NCBI GenBank assembly: GCA_002393575.1
Contig: DGSN01000041.1
Span: forward strand, 1 to 14,987
Source: Prevotellaceae bacterium UBA4361
Lineage (GTDB): Bacteria > Bacteroidota > Bacteroidia > Bacteroidales > Bacteroidaceae
Length of the DNA stretch: 14,987 bases
Reading direction: 5' to 3'
Shown: positions 1-5,992 of the stretch, piece by piece
Layout: every line of letters begins with the position of its first letter
Numbering within the stretch: position 1 is the stretch's first letter
Position numbers and translations under genes: made by a program
Notes under the pieces: generated by a model
Database searches by the model: none
Told to the model about the DNA's origin: nothing
The model's input: the letters and a program-made list of their open reading frames with translations, nothing else

Positions 1-1
1 T

Positions 2-55
2 GCCAGTGCAAACATAGTAACTGATATGGTAAAAATTCTTTTGAATGAAGGATAA
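2..55 (+). CDS. 3' end of an unidentified gene (partial)
   Basis: The window opens inside a frame reading 17 codons and ending in VKILLNEG before a TAA stop at 53-55. The peptide is amphipathic and resembles the second helix of an ankyrin repeat (compare VKLLLxxGA). It could therefore be the end of another ankyrin protein related to the lipoprotein that follows at 204. The fragment is too short to identify, and the call rests only on its protein-like composition at the window edge. Confidence 0.25.
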   Translation, partial: ASANIVTDMVKILLNEG

Positions 56-62
56 TCAGTGA

Positions 63-203
63 ACACTAATTCCCGACTATAAGCAGGCTTATCGTGCTAT
101 CATGATGTTCAAGGATGAATTCCAGCTCGACTTTATCAATGTGGAAGAACTGGGGATGCGCGAAGAGGAAGTGGACGAAAGGGTCATTGAAAACAATATT
201 GTC
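63..203 (+). pseudogene. Fragment resembling a DUF1016 (YhcG-like PDDEXK) nuclease
   Basis: After a TGA at 60-62 the frame reads about 47 codons, including FKDEFQLDFINVEELG followed by an acidic stretch with VDERVIENN. From memory this matches the junction of the N-terminal DUF1016 domain with the PDDEXK nuclease domain in Bacteroides YhcG-like proteins (pattern FKDEYxLDFINVEELGxRDExxDERVVENxI). The catalytic part is missing: at 204 the frame runs directly into the start of a lipoprotein signal peptide. The stop upstream and the abrupt join suggest a truncated remnant. An ATG at 102 makes it appear as an N-terminal extension of the lipoprotein gene. Full-length members are usually over 300 residues and often sit near restriction-modification genes. 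The family match was not checked by a search. Confidence 0.45.
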
Positions 204-941
204 ATGAAATTAGTTCTAGCTATATTCTCTATTTGTCTTATTCTGACGGCATCATGCCGTCAGAATAAGACATTTCACAGTATTGATTCATTCCAAGGCT
301 CTCGCGTTTGGGCACTTGCAAAACTTGTTCAATCCGAAGATACTGTGAAAATGAGTGAATTTGTAAATTCAAATCCGTCAATTGATATAGATGAAGTGGA
401 TTCTAAATATCATAAAAATTTACTTATATGGTCTATATTTAATGGGCATTATAAATCCACTGAAGCTTTGTTGCGCTTAGGTGCGAATCCTAATTTTACT
501 GCTTTTGATGGAACAACCCTTCTAATTTATGCCTCCAAGTATCTAACCTCAAATTATAAAACTGATATTAGATATATTGCTGCACTTCTACAATTTGGAG
601 CAGATCCCAATAGAATAACTACGGATTCTGTTATGGGATTGGAAAGAGATGCTCTAAATGCAGCAGCAGTAACATCTATTGAATATGTAAAATATCTAAT
701 TGAAAAAGGTAATGCCGATCCATTTATGTCGGTGAACCATATATCACCTATTGAACAGGCAGTAATTCAAAACAAGTTAGAGATAGTTGACTATTTAATA
801 TCATCGTCAAATGTATCGTTACATATCCCGTCAGGAACATATGGTGGCGGAAAGACAGTATACAACATCTTAAACGACAAAGAATATCCTTCTGGCAGTC
901 ATCTATATTTATTACAGCAAAAAATCCTTACCTCTCAATGA
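204..941 (+). CDS. Ankyrin-repeat lipoprotein
   Basis: Predicted 245-residue lipoprotein. It begins with a short basic n-region (MK), a hydrophobic core and the lipobox LTAS-C18, so it should be lipid-anchored in the periplasm or outer membrane. Ankyrin-like repeats follow at about 70-100 (LLIWSIFNGHYKSTEALLRL then GANPN), 105-137 (LLQFGADPN), 148-175 (YVKYLIEKGNADP) and 180-200 (IEQAVIQNKLEIVDYLI). These form a protein-binding scaffold; the partner is unknown. I place the start at 204, not at the in-frame ATG at 102, because 204 puts the signal peptide at the N-terminus and the upstream codons look like part of a different gene. The gene is clearly more AT-rich than its neighbours downstream, which suggests horizontal acquisition. 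The C-terminus may be altered, since coding-like sequence continues past the stop (to about 1043) with frame breaks. Confidence 0.75.
   Translation: MKLVLAIFSICLILTASCRQNKTFHSIDSFQGSRVWALAKLVQSEDTVKMSEFVNSNPSIDIDEVDSKYHKNLLIWSIFNGHYKSTEALLRLGANPNFTAFDGTTLLIYASKYLTSNYKTDIRYIAALLQFGADPNRITTDSVMGLERDALNAAAVTSIEYVKYLIEKGNADPFMSVNHISPIEQAVIQNKLEIVDYLISSSNVSLHIPSGTYGGGKTVYNILNDKEYPSGSHLYLLQQKILTSQ
234..272. repeat. 39-bp perfect palindrome within the lipoprotein signal-peptide codons
   Basis: Two 19-base arms (234-252 and 254-272) are exact reverse complements around one central base (253). The left arm is TGTCTTATTCTGACGGCAT. In mRNA this could form a hairpin of about 18 bp with a three-base loop, starting 30 nt after the start codon. 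The same bases encode the end of the signal-peptide hydrophobic core, the lipobox cysteine and the first mature residues. Confidence 0.9.
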
Positions 942-1239
942 CTGGTATCTGAGCGGTATAGAGGATTAAATCAACAAGGGTCTGCCGTCCTTAATAAAAC
1001 AAAAGATGGCTATGTATTAAATCATGTAGTTCAATGTAAATAAATTTAAATTTTAGGTAATATCTATTAATTCATAAATTTATCGGACTGCTATCATAGC
1101 AGCATCCTATTTTGACATCTCTTGCTGGAACTTCGGTATGCGTCCATCGTATCTGCCATCGGCAAAGTTCGTGGACTTCATCGTCTGCAAGTCGCAGTTT
1201 GTTGGCATTAAACCTGCCATAAAGGTTCTACTAAATGAC
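942..1239. other. Intergenic region with decayed coding-like sequence
   Basis: No intact gene is supported here. After the lipoprotein stop the same frame stays open to a TAA at 1041-1043, and a second frame across 918-955 also reads protein-like (LNDWYLSGIED). This fits a frame-broken remnant. A 15-base palindrome (CTGCTA, loop TCA, TAGCAG) lies at 1088-1102. From about 1085 the + frame reads about 70 sense codons to a TGA near 1307, but the opposite strand is also open, so neither can be called a gene. Confidence 0.4.
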
Positions 1240-1293
1240 CGAGGGCTCGTTATCGAAACGGCGAGCCCTCGTTGTAGTTCAAGCGAGGGCTCG
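1240..1293. repeat. Three-arm alternating inverted repeat
   Basis: CGAGGGCTCG occurs at 1240-1249 and 1284-1293, and its exact reverse complement CGAGCCCTCG lies between them at 1262-1271. Both spacers are 12 bases. The central arm can therefore pair with either flank, giving two mutually exclusive 10-bp hairpins. A degenerate fourth copy (AGGCTCG) follows near 1310. From 1294 to the promoter at 1512 I see no supported gene; a minus-strand frame over 1354-1563 looks faintly like a membrane peptide. Confidence 0.75.
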
Positions 1294-1511
1294 TTTGAAA
1301 AACACTGAAGGCTCGACGATTCAGTACAATCAAAAGAAAATCCAAGACAAACATCAAGGTGTAAGTAGAGGCGAAGCATCAAGAAGTGAGACATACCCCA
1401 CAAGGAATGTATTTTCTTTGCTGGCAATAGCTAAGGCAAGCATAATCGTGGTAGTGAAATAGCTTGTGGCAACGATAGTCCCGATAAATGACATCTCCGT
1501 CTTTGTTTGTC

Positions 1512-1542
1512 TTGCAAGGGTGTGGAAATCGTCGTACCTTTG
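1512..1542 (+). promoter_or_regulatory. Bacteroidetes-type promoter for the radical SAM gene
   Basis: TTGC at 1512-1515 is followed by 19 bases and then TACCTTTG at 1535-1542. This matches the Bacteroidetes -33 TTTG/TTG and -7 TAnnTTTG pattern. Transcription would begin near 1549, about 20 nt ahead of the ATG at 1569. A weak AAGGA lies at 1556-1560. Confidence 0.7.
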
Positions 1543-1568
1543 CAGTGTGAAATAAAAGGACAAGAGAA

Positions 1569-2444
1569 ATGAAGATACAAGAAATTGAAGTGAAGTCGGT
1601 GATGACTAAGTCGAACCTGCCGGTGGCTGACTTCTCGGTGAATCCATACGTGGGCTGTCTGCACGGCTGCAAATACTGCTACGCTTCGTTCATGAAGCGT
1701 TTTACGAACCACCCAGAGCCATGGGGCGAGTTCATCGATGTGAAGTACTGGCCAGAGATTAAGAATGCCAAGCGATATGCGGGCAAGGAGGCCTTTTTCG
1801 GTTCTGTGACCGACTGTTACCAACCACATGAGGCGAAGTACAAACGCACACGTGCCCTGCTGGAACAGCTTCAGGGTAGCGGCATCAGCGTGAGCATCGC
1901 TACGAAGTCCGACCTCGTGCTGCGCGACCTTGACCTCATCAAGTCTTTTCCACACGCTCGTGTGTCGTGGAGTATCAACACGCTCGACGAGTCGTTCCGT
2001 CGTGAGATGGACGTAGCCGCCAGCATCGAGCGCCGACTGGAGGCTATGCGCCAGTTCTATGAGGCTGGCGTTGAGACCACCTGTTTTATCTCGCCGATAT
2101 TCCCAGGCATCACCGATGTGGAAGCCATTATCCGCAAAGCCAAGGACTACTGCAACCTCGTCTGGTTAGAGAACCTGAACCTGCGAGGTGATTATAAGGG
2201 AAAGATTCTCGCATGGATTCATGAGCACCACCCCGAACTGGAGCAGCTCTACCACGACATCTACACTCGCAAAGACCGCTCCTACTGGATGCAGCTCGAC
2301 ATGCAGATGCGAGCTTTCTGCGAGGCTGAGGGGCTGCCATACATTCGCAACGATGACTCCGTGCGCTCCAAGCATGGCGAACCGCCTGTGGTAGTCAACT
2401 ATTTCTTTCATGAGGAGATTGTGAACAGAGGGAAAAAGGAGTGA
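1569..2444 (+). CDS. Radical SAM protein, SplB-like ('mobile pair protein B' type)
   Basis: Predicted 291-residue cytosolic radical SAM enzyme. The cluster motif is C30-x3-C34-x2-C37 within NPYVGCLHGCKYCYA; these cysteines should bind the [4Fe-4S] cluster that cleaves S-adenosylmethionine. The context MTKSNLPVADFSVNPYVGC, then SFMKRFTNHPEPWG, SIATKSDLVLRDLDL and TCFISPIFPGITDVE, fits the SplB-related COG1533 group. As I recall it, it fits best the family named 'radical SAM mobile pair protein B'. That family normally sits beside a second radical SAM gene (protein A). None is visible on either side, so this looks like an orphan member. The substrate is unknown. It has its own promoter (1512-1542) and ends just before a large inverted-repeat element. 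The family is known for spread on mobile elements, consistent with the accessory sequence upstream. Confidence 0.8.
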   Translation: MKIQEIEVKSVMTKSNLPVADFSVNPYVGCLHGCKYCYASFMKRFTNHPEPWGEFIDVKYWPEIKNAKRYAGKEAFFGSVTDCYQPHEAKYKRTRALLEQLQGSGISVSIATKSDLVLRDLDLIKSFPHARVSWSINTLDESFRREMDVAASIERRLEAMRQFYEAGVETTCFISPIFPGITDVEAIIRKAKDYCNLVWLENLNLRGDYKGKILAWIHEHHPELEQLYHDIYTRKDRSYWMQLDMQMRAFCEAEGLPYIRNDDSVRSKHGEPPVVVNYFFHEEIVNRGKKE

Positions 2445-2446
2445 AA

Positions 2447-2625
2447 AAGACCCACCCCAACCCTCCCTGTGAGGGAGGGAGTAGTCACTTGGCTTGAAAG
2501 TGAAAAGAAGTACAAAGAACAATTTACAAAGTACAAATTTCAAAGCCAGTACATTGTCCTTTGTTCTTTGTACTTAATTTAGGCTTTTCACTCCCTCCCT
2601 CACAGGGAGGGTTGGGGTGGGTCTT
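2447..2625. repeat. Interspersed repeat element with 36-bp terminal inverted arms (copy 1)
   Basis: The outer arms 2447-2482 and 2590-2625 are exact reverse complements (36 bases, with core CCACCCCAACCCTCCC). Inside them, AAGTACAAAGAACAA (just after 2500) pairs with TTGTTCTTTGTACTT (ending near 2576), giving a nested palindrome. The inner part recurs in reverse orientation after the symporter gene (see 5790-5957). It starts three bases after the radical SAM stop codon and could act as that gene's terminator through its hairpin. I see no coding potential in it. Confidence 0.85.
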
Positions 2626-2733
2626 GGGTTGGGCTGAGTCTGTTTTCACTTTTCTCAACCTTAATTTATATTAAAATCGAATGCCTGCAGGAAGAAAAAT
2701 GCAGGAAGAGGACAGAAAGTGGGATAATTTTAG

Positions 2734-2750
2734 TAATTTTGCAAGCAAAA
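2734..2750 (+). promoter_or_regulatory. Possible -7 element overlapping a palindrome
   Basis: TAATTTTG at 2734-2741 matches the Bacteroidetes -7 consensus TAnnTTTG. No good -33 element is visible 19 bases upstream. The -7 element overlaps a palindrome (TTTTGC-AA-GCAAAA, 2737-2750). A second palindrome, ACTTGAC-G-GTCAAGT, lies at 2763-2777. Both could be operator sites. It would drive the DUF554 operon with a leader of about 190 nt. Confidence 0.35.
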
Positions 2751-2817
2751 TTTGCAGCATGTACTTGACGGTCAAGTCGTTTTCATGGTATTTGATGCAT
2801 CTGTGAGTTGTTGATGA

Positions 2818-2911
2818 TGGAACGAATGGTTCCACGCTTTCAACCCCAACAAAATACACTCTGAATTAGATATTGGGGTGGTAAAGCCCAGTGCTTTGCC
2901 ACCCTTTTCCT
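2818..2911 (+). terminator. Leader hairpins with intrinsic-terminator shape, possible attenuator
   Basis: GGGTGGTAAAGC (2876-2887) pairs with GCTTTGCCACCC (2893-2904), a 12-bp stem with one G-T pair and a 5-base loop, followed directly by TTTTCCT. This is intrinsic-terminator form, yet it lies only about 25 bases ahead of the DUF554 start. Upstream, CCCCAA (2844-2849) can pair with TTGGGG (2873-2878), which overlaps the base of the terminator stem. A third small hairpin (TGGAAC/GTTCCA) lies at 2818-2834. The arrangement suggests conditional termination. I do not recognise a known riboswitch class. Confidence 0.5.
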
Positions 2912-2935
2912 ATTTTCAAACACAAACCAAACAAG

Positions 2936-3793
2936 ATGTTAGGAACAATTGTAAACACAACATGTATCATCGCTGGCAGCATCGTTGGTTCTCAACTCCG
3001 AAAGGGCATCAAGGCTGAATATCAGCAATGCCTCTACACGGCTATGGGCATTTGCTCTCTTGCTCTCGGTCTGAATGCATGTTGCAAATACATTCCCCAA
3101 AGCGAATACCCTGTGCTTTTCATTGTCAGTCTGGCTCTGGGCTCTCTCATTGGCACGGTCCTGCAACTGACTCATCGTTTTGACAAGCTGGTCAACAGTA
3201 GCAAACGCCTGCGGAAAAAAGACAGGAAGAATGCAGTCAAAGCTGTTGGCTCTACCGGTTCGTTCCGTATTCAAGCTTCGGAGGAGAATGAGAGTGGAAA
3301 CACTGCCGCTGAAGTACCTGTCTCTGCGGTTGCCGACACTGTTTCCAGCGATTCCAACTGGGAAGATGGTATTGAGGAGGTGAAAGAGAACCGTTTGAGC
3401 GAAGGCTTATCGACGGGTATTCTTCTTTATTGCATCGGCACTTTCTCCATGCTTGGGCCTGTGCTCAGTGCGCTGAACGGCGACAACACGTATTTGTTCA
3501 CCAACGCAACGCTCGACCTCGTCACGTCTGCTGTCCTTGCCTCCACTTACGGCATTGGGATGGTGTGGGCTGCTCCTGTGCTTTTCTGCTGGCAGGGTGC
3601 TTTTTATCTTGTGGCAAAACTATCGGAGGATGCCATCAGCGAATCGTTGTTGTGCGAACTCTCCATCGTGGGTGGAGCTCTCATCACGGCATCGGGTTTG
3701 GCGATTCTAAGAATCAAGGACTGCAAGACGCTCAACATGATTCCTTCCATTTTCATTCCCATTTTGTTTTTCATCATCAAAAGTTTATTCTAA
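2936..3793 (+). CDS. DUF554 integral membrane protein
   Basis: Predicted 285-residue inner-membrane protein of the DUF554 family (YqgA/YdfK-like, function unknown). The start at 2936 gives the standard family opening MLGTIVNTTCIIAGSIVGS; the in-frame ATG at 2891 would only add residues translated from the leader hairpin. Membrane segments are visible at about 3-20, 33-48, 58-76, 159-180, 193-219, 241-258 and 267-283. The conserved GTFSMLGPVLSALNGD region (168-183) and FTNATLDLVTSAVLASTYGIG (188-208) support the family. Residues about 85-155 are a hydrophilic insert, first basic (KRLRKKDRK) then acidic and serine-rich; typical members are near 230 residues and lack it. The next gene starts one base after the stop, so the two are almost certainly co-transcribed. 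Confidence 0.85.
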   Translation: MLGTIVNTTCIIAGSIVGSQLRKGIKAEYQQCLYTAMGICSLALGLNACCKYIPQSEYPVLFIVSLALGSLIGTVLQLTHRFDKLVNSSKRLRKKDRKNAVKAVGSTGSFRIQASEENESGNTAAEVPVSAVADTVSSDSNWEDGIEEVKENRLSEGLSTGILLYCIGTFSMLGPVLSALNGDNTYLFTNATLDLVTSAVLASTYGIGMVWAAPVLFCWQGAFYLVAKLSEDAISESLLCELSIVGGALITASGLAILRIKDCKTLNMIPSIFIPILFFIIKSLF

Positions 3794-3794
3794 A

Positions 3795-4385
3795 ATGACT
3801 CCAGACATCTCTCTTTCCCCCAATGTGATTCTGATTGATGCAGAATATGTTGACAGTGTTGCATTCGACCTGAGCGTGAACTTCGAGCGGATGTTGGAGC
3901 GTCGCATCCGCAAGGCTGACCTTGGCCATTGGCTCGACTGCGTGGCTCTCGATGGTGGTATCCAACCTGGTGAAAATAGCATTCAGGCGTTTTTCCTATA
4001 CGAGAAGAAAACGACTCTTGACAACTTCAACCCAGCCGACCTTCTGACGGAAATCAACGGAATGGCTTTCAAAGACCAGATTGGGGAGTTCACGATGGAG
4101 GCATACCCTGTGGCAAAGGACATGACCAACAAAGGGGATTTCTTTCTTGAGACCATGCAAGTTGTTCTCAATTTCGAGCAGGTGGAGAACGTGATGCTGC
4201 TTCCCAACATGGAGGATTATGGCAATGCTGTCGTTTCCGAATTGCGAAAGAACAAGAAGCATGTCACTCTGTTGGGCATGTCGCCCGTAATGGGAACTGG
4301 TTTCCATCAGCAAATCCTTGGCTATTCACTCATGTCTGCTATGGGCATAAGCGGAGAGGAGATAAAAGTGAAAAGTGAAAAGTGA
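3795..4385 (+). CDS. Bacteroidales-conserved protein, DUF6621-like
   Basis: Predicted 196-residue soluble protein without signal peptide or membrane helix. I recall a Bacteroidales family, DUF6621, with the same landmarks: NVILIDAEYVDSVAFDL (10-26), NFERMLERRI (29-38), LGHWLDCVALDGGIQPGE (43-60) and a C-terminal GYSLMSAMGI (176-185). No biochemical role is known to me. The layout is strand-Asp-helix at the start, then strand-Asp-helix-strand at about 132-160 (VMLLPNMEDYG, HVTLLGM). It resembles a degenerate NYN/PIN-like nuclease fold, which is inference only. The start lies one base after the DUF554 stop. The last residues, KVKSEK, are read from a GTGAAAA repeat rather than from conserved sequence. 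Confidence 0.65.
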   Translation: MTPDISLSPNVILIDAEYVDSVAFDLSVNFERMLERRIRKADLGHWLDCVALDGGIQPGENSIQAFFLYEKKTTLDNFNPADLLTEINGMAFKDQIGEFTMEAYPVAKDMTNKGDFFLETMQVVLNFEQVENVMLLPNMEDYGNAVVSELRKNKKHVTLLGMSPVMGTGFHQQILGYSLMSAMGISGEEIKVKSEK

Positions 4386-4404
4386 AAAAGACCCTCCCCA
4401 ACCC
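4366..4404 (+). repeat. Solo fragment of the GTGAAAAG / GACCC...CCCAACCC repeat
   Basis: Three GTGAAAA units are followed by AAGACCCTCCCCAACCC, the same words that make the arms of the elements at 2447-2625 and 5790-5957. The fragment covers the last codons and stop of the upstream gene and ends shortly before the symporter start. No inverted partner arm is present. Confidence 0.6.
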
Positions 4405-4418
4405 AAATAAATTCTAAA

Positions 4419-5816
4419 ATGAATCTACTTGAACTTACCAATTCTATCAGCGGTTACATCTGGGGATGGCCCATGATTATTCTGCTTTTGGGCACTCACA
4501 TCTTTCTGACCATCCGACTGAAGTTTCCACAAAGAAAGATATTTACTGCCATTCGCCTGTCTATCAAGAAAGACAAGGACTCGGAGGGCGATGTGAGCCA
4601 ATTCGCTGCGCTTGCCACTTCCCTTGCCGCTACGATTGGAACAGGTAACATCGTCGGTGTAGCAACGGCAGTGAGTTTGGGAGGTCCAGGTGCGGTACTT
4701 TGGTGCTGGCTCACTGGCATCTTCGGTATTGCTACGAAGTATGGAGAAGGGTTGCTCGCCATCAAATATCGTGTGAAAACTTCTGATGGACGTATGCTTG
4801 GAGGACCTATGTATGCGCTGGAGAAGGGCTTGAACCTGAAATGGTTGGCGGTTCTCTTTGCCATTTTTGCTTCCATTGCTTCCTTCGGCATTGGAAATGC
4901 TGTTCAAGCCAACGCCATCAGCGAAAACGTGTCATTACTACTTCACGACGTGATGGGACCTGAGAAATCGCGCATGTTGGTAGGTGTTATCATTGCTGTG
5001 CTCGTTGGAGTTGTCATCCTGGGAGGAGTGAAAAGCATTGCAAAAATATGTTCTGCTTTCGTTCCTGTCATGGCATTGCTATATGTGGTTGGTTGTATCT
5101 ACATTCTTGGTGTAAACCATGCTTACGTGGGTTCAGCCATTCGGCTCATTTGCTCTGAGGCATTTTCGTTGAAAGCAGCGGTTGGAGGAACCACGGGCAC
5201 AGTGCTGATGGTGGCAGCGCGTTATGGTATAGCACGAGGACTGTTCTCCAATGAGTCGGGAATGGGTTCTGCTCCTATTGTTGCAGCGGCTGCACAAACT
5301 CGCAATCCCGTTCGTCAGGCATTGGTTTCCTCAACTGGCACTTTCTGGGACACGGTTGTCATCTGTGCCATCACAGGAATTGTCATCACCACGTCCATCA
5401 TCGCTCATCCAAACATCGACTATCAGGACGGTGGACTACTTACCAAAGAGGCTTTTGCCACCATCCCTTACGTGGGAACTCCTATTCTCACTTTCGGCAT
5501 CCTCACGTTCGCCTTCTCCACGATTCTCGGTTGGAGCTACTATGGGGAGCGTTCCATGGAATACCTTTTCGGCAAACGTTCCATCATCCTCTACCGCATT
5601 GCATGGGTGTTGCTCACCTACGTGGGTAGTGTCATGGCACTCGATTTAGTCTGGAACATCGCCGACATCATGAATGCGCTCATGGCCATTCCGAATCTTG
5701 TCTCTCTCCTGTTGCTCTCCAAGGTGATAGCTGCGGAAACTCAGCACTACCTGTGGGAAGGCAATCTCGATGAAGAAGACAGAGAAAAGGAGACCCACCC
5801 CCAACCCTCCCTGTGA
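4419..5816 (+). CDS. Sodium:alanine (AGCS family) symporter
   Basis: Predicted 465-residue inner-membrane transporter of the alanine or glycine:cation symporter family, expected to import alanine, glycine or similar amino acids with Na+ or H+. Family signatures are ATIGTGNIVGVATA (71-84), GGPGAVLWCWLTGIFGIATKY (88-108), GGPMYALEKGL (128-138) and later GLFSNESGMGSAPI. Length is normal for the family (about 450-480), with many hydrophobic segments. It follows the DUF6621-like gene after 33 bases and shares its direction, so it probably belongs to the DUF554 operon. The last eight codons (ETHPQPSL) and the TGA stop are read from the interspersed repeat starting near 5790, so the native C-terminus has been replaced or extended. 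The exact substrate cannot be read from the sequence. Confidence 0.9.
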   Translation: MNLLELTNSISGYIWGWPMIILLLGTHIFLTIRLKFPQRKIFTAIRLSIKKDKDSEGDVSQFAALATSLAATIGTGNIVGVATAVSLGGPGAVLWCWLTGIFGIATKYGEGLLAIKYRVKTSDGRMLGGPMYALEKGLNLKWLAVLFAIFASIASFGIGNAVQANAISENVSLLLHDVMGPEKSRMLVGVIIAVLVGVVILGGVKSIAKICSAFVPVMALLYVVGCIYILGVNHAYVGSAIRLICSEAFSLKAAVGGTTGTVLMVAARYGIARGLFSNESGMGSAPIVAAAAQTRNPVRQALVSSTGTFWDTVVICAITGIVITTSIIAHPNIDYQDGGLLTKEAFATIPYVGTPILTFGILTFAFSTILGWSYYGERSMEYLFGKRSIILYRIAWVLLTYVGSVMALDLVWNIADIMNALMAIPNLVSLLLLSKVIAAETQHYLWEGNLDEEDREKETHPQPSL

Positions 5817-5957
5817 GGGAGGGAGTGAAAAGTGAAAAATTCACATTAAGTACAAAGAACAAAGGACAAAGGACAAAGAACAAAGGACAATGTACAGGCT
5901 TCGGAATTTGTACTTTGTAAATTGTACCTTGTACTTCTCTTCACGCTTCACAAGACT
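5790..5957 (+). repeat. Interspersed repeat element, copy 2 (inverted relative to copy 1)
   Basis: The left arm CCCAACCCTCCCTGTGAGGG and GAGTGAAAAG match copy 1 at 2447-2625. They are followed by TTAAGTACAAAGAACAAAGG, GACAATGTAC and AATTTGTACTTTGTAAATTG in the same order as the reverse complement of copy 1. This copy carries extra tandem AAAGGACAA units. It lacks the right-hand 36-base arm, which is replaced by TTCACGCTTCAC and CTAAACACTAAAC repeats reaching almost to the antiporter start at 5993. The element overlaps the end of the symporter gene. Confidence 0.8.
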
Positions 5958-5992
5958 CGCTTCACACTAAACGCTAAACACTAAACAAAAAT

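Noticed and set aside
1354..1563. A minus-strand frame with a possible membrane helix (MSFIGTIVATSYFTTTIMLAL)
   Set aside because: Codon choice looks plausible, but it overlaps the promoter of the radical SAM gene, has no family I recognise and no ribosome-binding site. It may be a remnant and is not called.
1431..1955. A 174-codon minus-strand frame
   Set aside because: It is antisense to the radical SAM gene and its promoter, has low-quality composition and no recognisable family.
2891..2935. ATG at 2891 as the DUF554 start
   Set aside because: The extra residues are translated from the terminator-like hairpin and its tail. The ATG at 2936 gives the usual family N-terminus.
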